DNA from: Hallerella sp963660435
GTDB lineage: Bacteria > Fibrobacterota > Fibrobacteria > Fibrobacterales > Fibrobacteraceae
Assembly: GCA_963660435.1 (NCBI GenBank)
Contig: CAVKYI010000016.1
Location: 1 to 39,633 of the forward strand
Reading direction: 5' to 3'
Length of the DNA: 39,633 bases
Part shown: one piece after another, positions 15,559 through 22,954 of the stretch
Numbering within the stretch: the stretch's first letter is position 1
Layout of the letters: each line of letters begins with the position of its first letter
The notes under the pieces: model-generated
Database searches by the model: none
Told to the model about the DNA's origin: nothing
The model's input: only the letters and a program-made list of their open reading frames with translations
Position numbers and translations under genes: made by a program

Positions 15559-17466
15559 TTAGATGTCCAGATCGTTGATGACTTTATATGCGTTGTCTTC
15601 GATGAACTTGCGTCGAGGTTCCACGTCTTCGCCCATCAACATGCTGAACACGTTGTCGGCGAGAACCGCATCGTTGATATGGCACTTCTTCATGATGCGG
15701 GTTTCGGGATTCATCGTCGTATCCGCAAGTTCTTCCTTGTCCATTTCGCCAAGACCCTTGTATCGCTGGATGGAAAGGCCGCTCTTTTCCGATTCCGGGA
15801 TGCTTGCCAGTTCCGCTTCGTCGAAAATATAGCGGAACGTCTTGTTTCCCTTGAACAGGCGGAAAAGCGGCGGCTGGGCAATGAAGATAAAACCGCCATC
15901 GACAAGCGGGCGCATGTAGCGAAAGAAGAATGTCAAGAGCAAAGTCTGGATGTGCGAGCCATCGACATCGGCATCGGTCATGATGATTACCTTGTGATAG
16001 CGAAGCTTTTCCAGCTTGAACTCGTTGCCGATTCCACAGCCAAGAGCGTTCACCAGATCCTGGATGGTGTCCGCATTCAGCACACGGTCAAGCCCAGCCT
16101 TTTCCACGTTAAGAATTTTTCCGCGAAGCGGCAGAATCGCCTGGAAAGAACGCTGTCTTCCGCCTTTAGCCGAACCGCCAGCGGAATCACCTTCCACGAT
16201 GAACAGTTCGCACTTCGCGGGATCCCGTTCACTGCAATCGGCGAGCTTTCCCGGAAGTCCTCCGCTTTCGAGAACGTTCTTGCGGCGAGCGAGATTGCGC
16301 GCCTTGTGGGCCGCTTCGCGAGCGACCGCCGCATTGTAAACCTTATCGACAATCGCCTTGACCACGGCGGGATTCTCGGCAAAGTATTCGTCGAGCTTCG
16401 CGCCGAACGCCGTATTCACCAGACCCGCGACTTCGGAATTTCCAAGACGACGCTTCGTCTGGCCTTCGAACTGCGGCTGCGGAATCTTGATGGAAATGAC
16501 CGCCGTGAGACCTTCGCGGATATCGTCCGCGGCAAGCTGCATTTCCCGTTTTCCCTTGGGCAGAATCTCTTGCGCGTACTTGTTGATGATTCGCGTCATC
16601 GCGGTCTTGAAACCGGTGACATGCGTTCCGCCGTCATGCGTATTGACGTTGTTCACGAAACTGAAGAAATTTTCCTGGTAGCCATCGTTATACCAGAGCG
16701 CGATTTCGAGCGGATACGTTCCGGCGGTCGTCGTGATGTGGATGGGAGGTTCGAACAGCGGCTTTCGATGCGCATCGACAAAGGATACAAACGCAGATAT
16801 TCCGCCCGGGAAATAGAACGAATCCTTCTTGCCGTCGGGAGTGCGCTCGTCGGAAAGGGAAATCCGGAGCCCGCTCATGAGGAAAGCCAGTTCGCGGAAC
16901 CGCTCAGCAAGAGTGTCGTAGCTGTAAACGGTTTCCGTAAAAATCGTATCGTCCGGATAGTACTCGACAGTTGTTCCCGTCGTGCCGTCCGAAGCCCCGA
17001 TATCCTTTTGATCGGCAAGCGGAACGCCCTTCGAAAATTCCTGTTCGATTACCCGACCGTTCCGGCGAACCGTCACGACAAGCTTGTTCGAAAGCGCATT
17101 GACGCAGCTGACGCCCACGCCGTGCAGGCCCGCCGAAACCTTATACGAATTGCTGTCGAACTTTCCGCCAGCGTGCAGTTTCGTCATCACGACCTGGATA
17201 GTCCCGATGTGCTCCTTCGGATGGATGTCCGTCGGAATGCCTCGACCGTTATCCACGACCCGAATGCCGTTGCCCGGGAGAATGGTCACCTCGATATGCG
17301 TGCAGAATCCGGCGAGAGCTTCATCGACCGAGTTATCGACAACTTCCCACACAAGCTGATGAAGACCGACAGAATCGGTCGAGCCGATATACATTGCCGG
17401 ACGAACGCGAACGGCTTCGAGCCCCTCGAGAACGGTAATGTTTGAACCACTGTATTCTTCAGCCAT
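15559..17466 (-). CDS. gyrB: DNA gyrase subunit B
   Basis: This 635-residue ATPase subunit of DNA gyrase has the short architecture of most bacteria, lacking the proteobacterial insert. The GHKL ATPase domain shows EVVDNSVDEA, DNGRGIP and GLHGVGVSCVNALS. The transducer follows with QTKRRLGN. The TOPRIM domain has EGDSAGGSAKGGR and DADVDGSHI, and the tail domain has QRYKGLGEMD. The ATG at 17466 gives the usual N-terminus (YSGSNITVLEGLEAVRVRPAMY shortened here); a TTG six codons earlier is possible but less likely. It lies 21 bases after the DciA-like gene. The DUF721-gyrB neighbourhood is common in bacteria. Confidence 0.98.
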   Translation of the reverse strand: MAEEYSGSNITVLEGLEAVRVRPAMYIGSTDSVGLHQLVWEVVDNSVDEALAGFCTHIEVTILPGNGIRVVDNGRGIPTDIHPKEHIGTIQVVMTKLHAGGKFDSNSYKVSAGLHGVGVSCVNALSNKLVVTVRRNGRVIEQEFSKGVPLADQKDIGASDGTTGTTVEYYPDDTIFTETVYSYDTLAERFRELAFLMSGLRISLSDERTPDGKKDSFYFPGGISAFVSFVDAHRKPLFEPPIHITTTAGTYPLEIALWYNDGYQENFFSFVNNVNTHDGGTHVTGFKTAMTRIINKYAQEILPKGKREMQLAADDIREGLTAVISIKIPQPQFEGQTKRRLGNSEVAGLVNTAFGAKLDEYFAENPAVVKAIVDKVYNAAVAREAAHKARNLARRKNVLESGGLPGKLADCSERDPAKCELFIVEGDSAGGSAKGGRQRSFQAILPLRGKILNVEKAGLDRVLNADTIQDLVNALGCGIGNEFKLEKLRYHKVIIMTDADVDGSHIQTLLLTFFFRYMRPLVDGGFIFIAQPPLFRLFKGNKTFRYIFDEAELASIPESEKSGLSIQRYKGLGEMDKEELADTTMNPETRIMKKCHINDAVLADNVFSMLMGEDVEPRRKFIEDNAYKVINDLDI

Positions 17467-17487
17467 GAAAACCTCGGATTTCAAAAA

Positions 17488-17808
17488 TTAGATAAAGCGG
17501 ATATCCCTGACGCGCGATGCGCCGAGAAGCCCGTTGCACAGACCAATAATAGCTTTTTTCTGGTACAGGGTCTCCGATTTCCACACGGAATTTGCCGCTT
17601 TCAGGACCAGTACGGAATCTTGAAAATCGACGAGTTTCAAGTGCGAAGCCAAAAGCTTTCCAAACAGTTTCTCGAAATTTTCCTGCAGGCGGAACCAGTC
17701 GCTTTTTTCGCCGAGCGGTCCCCGGGACAGGACCTTGGAAAGAACGATTCCCGCATGGACAAGCCCCGAATGTCCGTGGTATTTCGGATTGTTTTCGTCA
17801 AAAGTCAT
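17488..17808 (-). CDS. DUF721/DciA-like protein
   Basis: This small protein of 106 residues resembles the DUF721/DciA family. Its shape is a central Phe/Leu-rich helix (LFGKLLASHL), then VLVLKAANSVWKSET (the usual G-x-L-x-V ... S-x-x-W core), and a C-terminal VRDIRF strand. DciA is the ancestral loader of the replicative helicase DnaB; short members often sit beside gyrB, as here. A KH-like core is visible, and whether the helicase-binding tail is complete is uncertain. The ATG overlaps the mlaE stop by four bases. Confidence 0.8.
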   Translation of the reverse strand: MTFDENNPKYHGHSGLVHAGIVLSKVLSRGPLGEKSDWFRLQENFEKLFGKLLASHLKLVDFQDSVLVLKAANSVWKSETLYQKKAIIGLCNGLLGASRVRDIRFI

Positions 17809-18578
17809 ACGAGAAGGAGCTTCGAAAGAACAAATCCGCCAATGAGAATGCTGGTCATCCCGGCGACAACGGTCGCCTTGGTACTTTTCCCTACACCCTC
17901 GGCGCCGCTATGCGTATTGTAGCCGAAAAAGCAGGCGTAGCTCGCGATAAAGTATCCGTATAGCGCAGCCTTGATGAGGCCGACGGCAAAGTCCCAGTCC
18001 TCGTAAAACATCCGGACTCCGTAAAAGAACGTATGGAACGAAACTTCCTTGTAGAGCGCAGCGGTCGCATAGCCGCCCAGGATTCCGATGAAGATGCTGA
18101 CGATAGTGAGAAGCGGAAGCATGACGACTGTCGCAATCAGGCGGGGAGCGAGCAGAAACCGGTAGGGGTTCAGCCCCAGGACACTGTAGGCGTCAAGCTG
18201 TTCCGTAACGGCCATCGTCCCGAGTTCCGAACACATCGACGCTCCGACGCGACCGGCAAGAACCATCGCCGTGAGAATGGGACAAAGTTCGACCATGACG
18301 GATTTTCCAACAGCCATGCCCACGAAGACAAGCGGAATCATGTCGCCGAACTGGTAGGCGAGCTGCCACGCCATGATGGCTCCCGTCGCAAGGCTTGCCG
18401 CAAACACGACGGGAATGCTCGTCACGCCCGTCACATACATCTGTTCGACAATCGTATGGAAATTCTTGAAGGAGCTCGGAACGCTTTTCCCGAGTTCCCA
18501 CATGAAGACAAAGTATCCCTGGACAACGCCCAGGAACCTGCGGACATAATGTCCGAGGCTTGTCGCGGCGATGTCCAT
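17805..18578 (-). CDS. mlaE: MlaE-type ABC permease for phospholipid transport
   Basis: This 257-residue membrane protein of the MlaE/YrbE family is the permease of the Mla system, which moves phospholipids between inner and outer membranes. Signature stretches are the amphipathic start, the central PILTAMVLAGRVGASMCSEL (close to the family's P-x-L-t-a-l-v-v-A-G-R-v-G-a), and GTMAVTEQLDA. About five membrane segments are present. The ATG at 18578 was preferred; a GTG at 18590 would add four residues, and neither has a clear ribosome site. It follows the S41 protease by 15 bases and overlaps the DciA-like gene. No MlaF ATPase adjoins it; an MCE protein occurs at 31598. Confidence 0.92.
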   Translation of the reverse strand: MDIAATSLGHYVRRFLGVVQGYFVFMWELGKSVPSSFKNFHTIVEQMYVTGVTSIPVVFAASLATGAIMAWQLAYQFGDMIPLVFVGMAVGKSVMVELCPILTAMVLAGRVGASMCSELGTMAVTEQLDAYSVLGLNPYRFLLAPRLIATVVMLPLLTIVSIFIGILGGYATAALYKEVSFHTFFYGVRMFYEDWDFAVGLIKAALYGYFIASYACFFGYNTHSGAEGVGKSTKATVVAGMTSILIGGFVLSKLLLV

Positions 18579-18593
18579 TACGGCAAACACGGA

Positions 18594-20405
18594 TTACTTG
18601 CTTTTCTTTTTCGACGGTTTTTCCTGCGCCTTGGACGGTGCGCTAATCGCCTTTTTGTAAAGCCCCATGTCGGAAAGATACCTGATGGCTTCCTTCACCT
18701 GCGCATCGCTCCGAAGCATGAACGCCGTACTTGCCGAATCTCCCTGCACCGCGGTCAACAGCTCGCGCTTGATCCCGGACATGATATACTCGCGGTTCGC
18801 GTCGAATTGCCTGCTGCGGTCATTTTCAAGCGCACTGCGGAGAGCGTTTACCTGGAAGCCCAGCGCCGAATCCGAAAGGGTCTTGGAGGAATCTCCCATA
18901 AAGTTCTGTTCGCGAATCAGTCCCTTTTCCAGGATTTCGAGCGTCGCAATCGAATTGCTCTTGATTTTCGTGAAGTTCGTATCCTTGAGACAGAAATCCT
19001 TGAACGCATCGAACAGGGAGTCCGGCACTTGCCAGTCCACGTCGATTTTCGCGCCCTGTTTTTCAAGAGACGGGCGGATCTTTACGGCGAACTTGAAATA
19101 CATCGCCATTCGTTCCTGAACCTGGACGACCCATGGAATCGGGTCGAGTTCAATATCCACGTCTGGCGTGATGCCGCCTCCGCCAAACATCTTGCGACCG
19201 GCATTCGTCACGAACGTATCGACCGCGGCCGTGTCCTTCTTCGCGTCAAGCGTATCCGCCTCCGCCGATTCCGAATCTTCGTCCTCGTAAGCTTCCGCCT
19301 CGCGAATCTTCAACCCCTTGATCCCGTTTTCCGGCTTGTTGATGCAGCGACCAAACGGCAGATAGTAGAAAGCGGTCGTCAGCTTCAACGCGTATCCCTG
19401 GTTGTCCAAGGGGAAAATCGTCTGTACGGAGCCCTTGCCAAAGGAAGTCTTGCCGATGATCAGTCCACGGTCCCAGTCCTGAATAGCACCCGAAACGATT
19501 TCGGCGGCGCTAGCGGACCCCTGGTTCACCAGAACGACCAGCGGAACATCCTGCGGTACGATGCCGTCCTTGCGGGCGCGGCTTTCCGTCTGCTGCGTAC
19601 GCCCACGCGTACTGACGATCACGTTTCCCTTTTTCAAGAACAGCTCGCCGATTTCCACCGCCTGGTTCAGCAGGCCGCCCGGATTGTAACGCAAGTCGAG
19701 AATGATTTTCTTCATCCCCTGCTTTTGAAGCTTGTGGATGGCGTTCACCACTTCTTCGCGCGTCTTGAGAGAAAACGAGGAGAGCTTGATATAGCCGATG
19801 TCACTTGTCACCATGCCGCTGTAGGGAACCGCATGGACTACGATCTTCGCGCGCGTTATCGTAAAGTCCATCAGCTCGCTCACCCCGGTACGCGCAATGC
19901 TTATCGTCACGTCGGTCCCCACCTTGCCACGAAGCTTTCCGACCGCTTCGTCAAGGGTTAGTCCATGAGTATCCTTTCCGTCGATTTTCATGATGCGGTC
20001 GCCCGCGCGAATTCCCAGATTGAAAGCCGGAGTCCCCGCAAGAGGGGAAATCACCGTCAGGATGTTGTCGCGAAGGCTAATCGTAATTCCCACGCCGCCG
20101 AACTCGCCTTCCGTGGAAACCTTCAAGTCCTCGTAATCCTTCGGGGCAAAGACAGCCGTATGCGGATCCAGAATTCCCCGCATTCCCTGAATGGCAGCCT
20201 CGGAGAGTTCCGCCGGATCGACGTCCTCGACATATTTCAGGTTGACTTCCGAAAGGACCTTGTTCAGACGCGAAAGTTCTTCGTAAAAATCGCCGGGAGC
20301 CTTCTTTTCGGATTTGGCGGCAGCCGCAAGGGAAACGCTTGCGGCAAGACCCGTGACAAGGAAAGAGCGGAATAGGAATCGAACAGGAAACATTCTGGAT
20401 TTCAT
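18594..20405 (-). CDS. S41 family C-terminal processing protease (Ctp/Tsp-like)
   Basis: This 603-residue secreted serine protease starts with a signal peptide (about 1-30, AAAA end). A helical segment (40-90) leads to a PDZ domain (about 100-175, with GGVGITIS and GIRAGDRI). The S41 catalytic domain follows with LDLRYNPGG, nucleophile Ser299 in GSASAAEI, and general base Lys324 in FGKGSVQ, the 25-residue spacing typical of Tsp. A Glu/Asp-rich insert (about 360-400) and a long C-terminal extension are present, larger than usual CtpA. It would cut periplasmic proteins at the C-terminus. It precedes mlaE in the same operon. The ATG at 20405 is preceded by TTTTTAGAGGC, which may act as ribosome site. 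Confidence 0.95.
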   Translation of the reverse strand: MKSRMFPVRFLFRSFLVTGLAASVSLAAAAKSEKKAPGDFYEELSRLNKVLSEVNLKYVEDVDPAELSEAAIQGMRGILDPHTAVFAPKDYEDLKVSTEGEFGGVGITISLRDNILTVISPLAGTPAFNLGIRAGDRIMKIDGKDTHGLTLDEAVGKLRGKVGTDVTISIARTGVSELMDFTITRAKIVVHAVPYSGMVTSDIGYIKLSSFSLKTREEVVNAIHKLQKQGMKKIILDLRYNPGGLLNQAVEIGELFLKKGNVIVSTRGRTQQTESRARKDGIVPQDVPLVVLVNQGSASAAEIVSGAIQDWDRGLIIGKTSFGKGSVQTIFPLDNQGYALKLTTAFYYLPFGRCINKPENGIKGLKIREAEAYEDEDSESAEADTLDAKKDTAAVDTFVTNAGRKMFGGGGITPDVDIELDPIPWVVQVQERMAMYFKFAVKIRPSLEKQGAKIDVDWQVPDSLFDAFKDFCLKDTNFTKIKSNSIATLEILEKGLIREQNFMGDSSKTLSDSALGFQVNALRSALENDRSRQFDANREYIMSGIKRELLTAVQGDSASTAFMLRSDAQVKEAIRYLSDMGLYKKAISAPSKAQEKPSKKKSK

Positions 20406-20494
20406 GCCTCTAAAAATACAATTTTAGTAAGCGGACAACTATTCCAAGCCATCCGTCGGACGCCTAGTGGCGAATTTTCAAAGCCTTTCCTTGC

Positions 20495-20525
20495 AAAAAA
20501 AAGACCCCGCCGAGAATGCGGGATC
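20495..20525 (-). terminator. Intrinsic terminator after the carboxyltransferase gene
   Basis: On the minus strand an 8-bp stem (20518-20525 with 20503-20510, one G-T pair) and seven-base loop is followed by eight T residues (20495-20502). It lies 27 bases after the stop at 20552. Confidence 0.9.
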
Positions 20526-20551
20526 CTGAAAATTCGAAATTTCGGCAAGGC

Positions 20552-22147
20552 CTACTTGAGCGTGCTGACCTGCACATCCCAGCTTTGACCGTTCAACGCG
20601 ACGCGATACGTATTCGTCGCCTGCACCTTCATGCCGTTCGTATTGACAGCGGCGGGAGCCGTCTTTGCGGCAGGAGCGGCATTCGGATCCTTCTTGGGAA
20701 CGCCGATGTGGCGATTGCCCTTGAGGAAGTCGATGCCCTTGTTGCCACCCTTTGTCTGGAGGCAGCCCGTAATGAAGATGTTCTCGTCGTTTACCGGGAG
20801 ACCGTTTTCTTCGAGGAGCTTCCTTGCGAGCGGAATGCCCGGTTCGAGGATTTCCGCGGCGCACTTGACACCCGGATGCACTTCGGCGAAAGGCTTCTTG
20901 CCCATCTGTTCGGCTGCAATCTTCACCAGTTCCGCATCCGGTTCGCACGGAGTCTTTCCCAGGTAGCCGAGAATCATGTTGCCGTAGCCTTCGGTAATCT
21001 TGTGCCACGTATCGAGGCCCTTGCTCTTGTTTACCGTATTGACATACGCCTGCTGGAAGTAATACTGGGAAACCGGAGTCACGGAAGAGGCGAAGCCGCC
21101 GCGGCGAACGCATTCGCTCATGTTCGCGATGACCTGCGGATACAGATGGAAAGTCTTCGTCTCGCGCATCATCAGCGTATTCGCCGTGAGAGCGCCACCC
21201 GGCATCGGGGAGAAAATCACGTCCGAAGAAATCTGGCGGGACTCCGGCGGGAAGTTGTAATCCTTGAGGCATTCGACGGCGACGTTGTTCGCTTCCATGA
21301 GTCTTGGAATCGAATCGTCATCGACAATGCCGTCTTCGCCTAGGGCGAGCGCAAAGTCAGTCCCCTTGAGAGCGTGATACATGCTGAAGAGATCGGGCTG
21401 AGACGTTCCACCGGAAAGAGGCTTGCGGGCGAGATCCACGCCATCCGCACCGCCATCGATAGCGGCCAGATACTGGCGAAGTCCCGTGCCGCACGTTTCG
21501 TGGGAATGGATGCGAAGCTCCACCTTGTCGCCGAGAAGCTTGCGAGCGCGCTTGAAGGTTTCATAGACCTTCATCGGGTTCGCGGTTCCCGACGCATCCT
21601 TGAAGCATACCGAGGCAAACGGAACACCCGCGTCGAGAATGCTTTTCAAGACCTTTTCGTAGAAGTCCGGATCGTGTGCGCCCTTGCAACCGAGAGGAAG
21701 TTCCATCATCGTCACGACGACTTCGTGTTCGAGACCGGCATTCGTGATGCACTGGCCGGAATAGATCAGGTTGTTCACGTCGTTCAGCGCGTCAAAGTTC
21801 CGAATCCGGGTCATCCCGTGCTTCTTGAACATTTTCGCATGGAGATCGATCATATCGTAGGGCTGCGGAGCGAGCGCCACCACGTTGATGCCGCGGGCAA
21901 GCGTCTGCAAGCGAGCCTTCGGGCCTACCGCCTTGCGGAACGAATCCATCATGTCAAAGGCGTCTTCGCCGCAGTTCTGGTATAGCGCCTGGAAACGGGC
22001 TCCGCCACCCGCTTCGAAATGGGTAATGCCGGCAGCGGCAGCCGCTTCGACCGCGGGCATGAAATCTTTTGTAAAGACGCGGGCTCCGAAGATGGACTGG
22101 AAGCCGTCGCGAAAAGACGTATCTTGGAAGAGGATTTTCTTTTTCAT
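20552..22147 (-). CDS. OadA/5S-type carboxyltransferase without biotin domain
   Basis: This 531-residue TIM-barrel carboxyltransferase belongs to the pyruvate carboxylase B / oxaloacetate decarboxylase alpha / transcarboxylase 5S family. DTSFRDGFQS (9-18) opens the barrel. CFKDASG holds the lysine expected to be carboxylated, and HSHETCGTG carries metal-binding histidines. GGADGVDLARKPLSGGTSQP and the C-terminal PGG and VTPVSQYYFQQA segments are also family features. After an Ala/Pro linker (about 490-510) the protein ends in TYRVALNGQSWDVQVSTLK. That is only the strand normally preceding a biotinyl domain, and no EAMKM biotin site follows. A separate biotin carrier must serve it. Consistent roles are oxaloacetate/pyruvate interconversion or transcarboxylation in a succinate/propionate pathway. 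Start ATG 22147 has GGAAA upstream; the leader is structured. Confidence 0.92.
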   Translation of the reverse strand: MKKKILFQDTSFRDGFQSIFGARVFTKDFMPAVEAAAAAGITHFEAGGGARFQALYQNCGEDAFDMMDSFRKAVGPKARLQTLARGINVVALAPQPYDMIDLHAKMFKKHGMTRIRNFDALNDVNNLIYSGQCITNAGLEHEVVVTMMELPLGCKGAHDPDFYEKVLKSILDAGVPFASVCFKDASGTANPMKVYETFKRARKLLGDKVELRIHSHETCGTGLRQYLAAIDGGADGVDLARKPLSGGTSQPDLFSMYHALKGTDFALALGEDGIVDDDSIPRLMEANNVAVECLKDYNFPPESRQISSDVIFSPMPGGALTANTLMMRETKTFHLYPQVIANMSECVRRGGFASSVTPVSQYYFQQAYVNTVNKSKGLDTWHKITEGYGNMILGYLGKTPCEPDAELVKIAAEQMGKKPFAEVHPGVKCAAEILEPGIPLARKLLEENGLPVNDENIFITGCLQTKGGNKGIDFLKGNRHIGVPKKDPNAAPAAKTAPAAVNTNGMKVQATNTYRVALNGQSWDVQVSTLK

Positions 22148-22159
22148 AGATTTTCCAAT

Positions 22160-22212
22160 GGGGGATTCACGCCCCCTGTCTGAGGGTCAAAACCAATCTT
22201 TGACAATATACA
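22160..22212 (-). promoter_or_regulatory. Structured leader and -10 box of the carboxyltransferase gene
   Basis: TGTATATT (minus, 22212-22205) is a candidate -10 box. Just downstream are two hairpins: GTCAAA/TTTGAC with a seven-base loop (22204-22186) and GGGGG/CCCCC with a seven-base loop (22176-22160). The second ends 12 bases before the ATG and covers the approach to the ribosome site. No known riboswitch is recognised. Confidence 0.4.
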
Positions 22213-22257
22213 AAAGTCGCACATCGCCATTCACCACGCCTTGCGCGCCGTCATCGG

Positions 22258-22425
22258 CTATTCCGCTTCGCCATTATCCGTCGAACAGTTTGGCGACGAA
22301 GGATTCTCCGTGCATTCGTCGGAAGTCCCGGTCGAGCTGCTTGAACCCGAGCCGGAACAGGCGGAAAGCGACATCGCGAAAGCGAAGATTCCGAAAAGCA
22401 AGACAAGAAGGAATTTCTTTTTCAT
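22258..22425 (-). CDS. 55-residue Ser-rich lipoprotein
   Basis: The ATG at 22425 begins a clear lipoprotein leader (MKKKFLLVLLFGIFAFAMSLSAC, lipobox LSAC, Cys23). The mature peptide is only about 33 residues: a Ser/Gly linker, then a short acidic segment with two cysteines (DEC...PNC) that could form a disulfide. Ser-rich linkers right after the lipid-Cys are common in Fibrobacter-type lipoproteins. A perfect TATAAT lies at 22432-22437 (minus), six bases before the ATG, so the message may be nearly leaderless. No family is recognised; it could also be a degraded remnant of a larger lipoprotein. Confidence 0.65.
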   Translation of the reverse strand: MKKKFLLVLLFGIFAFAMSLSACSGSGSSSSTGTSDECTENPSSPNCSTDNGEAE

Positions 22426-22491
22426 GTTTCCATTATAGATTTTTTTTCGGGCAAATTCTAGTCTTTTCGTCAAAGAGGCGTTTTTTAAACG

Positions 22492-22516
22492 AAAAAATCC
22501 CGCCGAAAGGCGGGAC
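22492..22516 (-). terminator. Intrinsic terminator of the HU gene
   Basis: The stem TCCCGCC/GGCGGGA (22498-22504 with 22509-22515) has a four-base loop and a run of six T residues on the minus strand (22497-22492). The plus strand also has a T-run after the stem, so it may work both ways. Confidence 0.9.
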
Positions 22517-22539
22517 TTTTTCCTTGGTCGAAAGTCGAA

Positions 22540-22836
22540 TTACTTCTTTGCGGCCTTGGACTTCTTCGCAGTCGCCTTGAGCTCGGAACCGACCTTGAAC
22601 GAAACAACCTTCGTCGCCTTGATCTTGATCTTTTCGCCAGTGAGCGGATTTCTGCCCTGGCGAGCGGCGCGTTCCTTGACACTGAACGTTCCAAAGCCGA
22701 TGAGCTGTACCGGACCGCCCTTCTTGATGCCTTCGGTGATGCCGTCGAGGACAGCGTTCACGGCAGCGGTAGCGGCGACTTTCGTTTCGATGCCTGCGGC
22801 CTTCTGGACGAATTCAATGAGTTCTTGCTTGTTCAT
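22540..22836 (-). CDS. hup: HU/IHF family DNA-binding protein
   Basis: This 98-residue nucleoid protein forms dimers that bend DNA. It starts MNKQELIEFVQKAAG and has the GFGTFSVKERAARQGRNP arm region with the conserved RNP tip near residue 63. The end is a Lys/Ala-rich tail (KATAKKSKAAKK) slightly longer than E. coli HU (90 residues). It has AGGAG eleven bases upstream, its own promoter (22878-22905) and terminator, so it is a single-gene unit. HU versus IHF assignment follows length and lack of operon partners. Confidence 0.97.
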   Translation of the reverse strand: MNKQELIEFVQKAAGIETKVAATAAVNAVLDGITEGIKKGGPVQLIGFGTFSVKERAARQGRNPLTGEKIKIKATKVVSFKVGSELKATAKKSKAAKK

Positions 22837-22877
22837 GGATTGTTTCTCCTAAGGTGAATTTTTGATTCAATGATATT

Positions 22878-22905
22878 ATTATACCTTTTTTTCGGCATAA
22901 AACAA
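22878..22905 (-). promoter_or_regulatory. Promoter of the HU gene
   Basis: On the minus strand TTGTTT (22905-22900) and TATAAT (22883-22878) are separated by 16 bases. This is the best consensus promoter in the window and fits a highly expressed gene. Confidence 0.7.
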
Positions 22906-22954
22906 GTGTTTTCCTCAAAAAAAAATCATTCAAGACCTTATTTTGTGGGGATTC

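Noticed and set aside
15508..17445. Very long open frame on the plus strand opposite gyrB (645 codons)
   Set aside because: It is antisense to an unmistakable GyrB and its residues are Arg/His/Asp-rich without domains. It is a codon-bias shadow.
18033..19961. 642-codon plus-strand frame opposite mlaE and the S41 protease
   Set aside because: It is antisense to two well-conserved genes, with basic low-information composition.
20406..20416. CCTCTAAAAAT resembling a repeat end upstream of the S41 protease gene
   Set aside because: Only one end is present, with no internal repeat sequence or partner. On the minus strand it reads TTTTTAGAGG next to the ATG and more likely serves as ribosome site.
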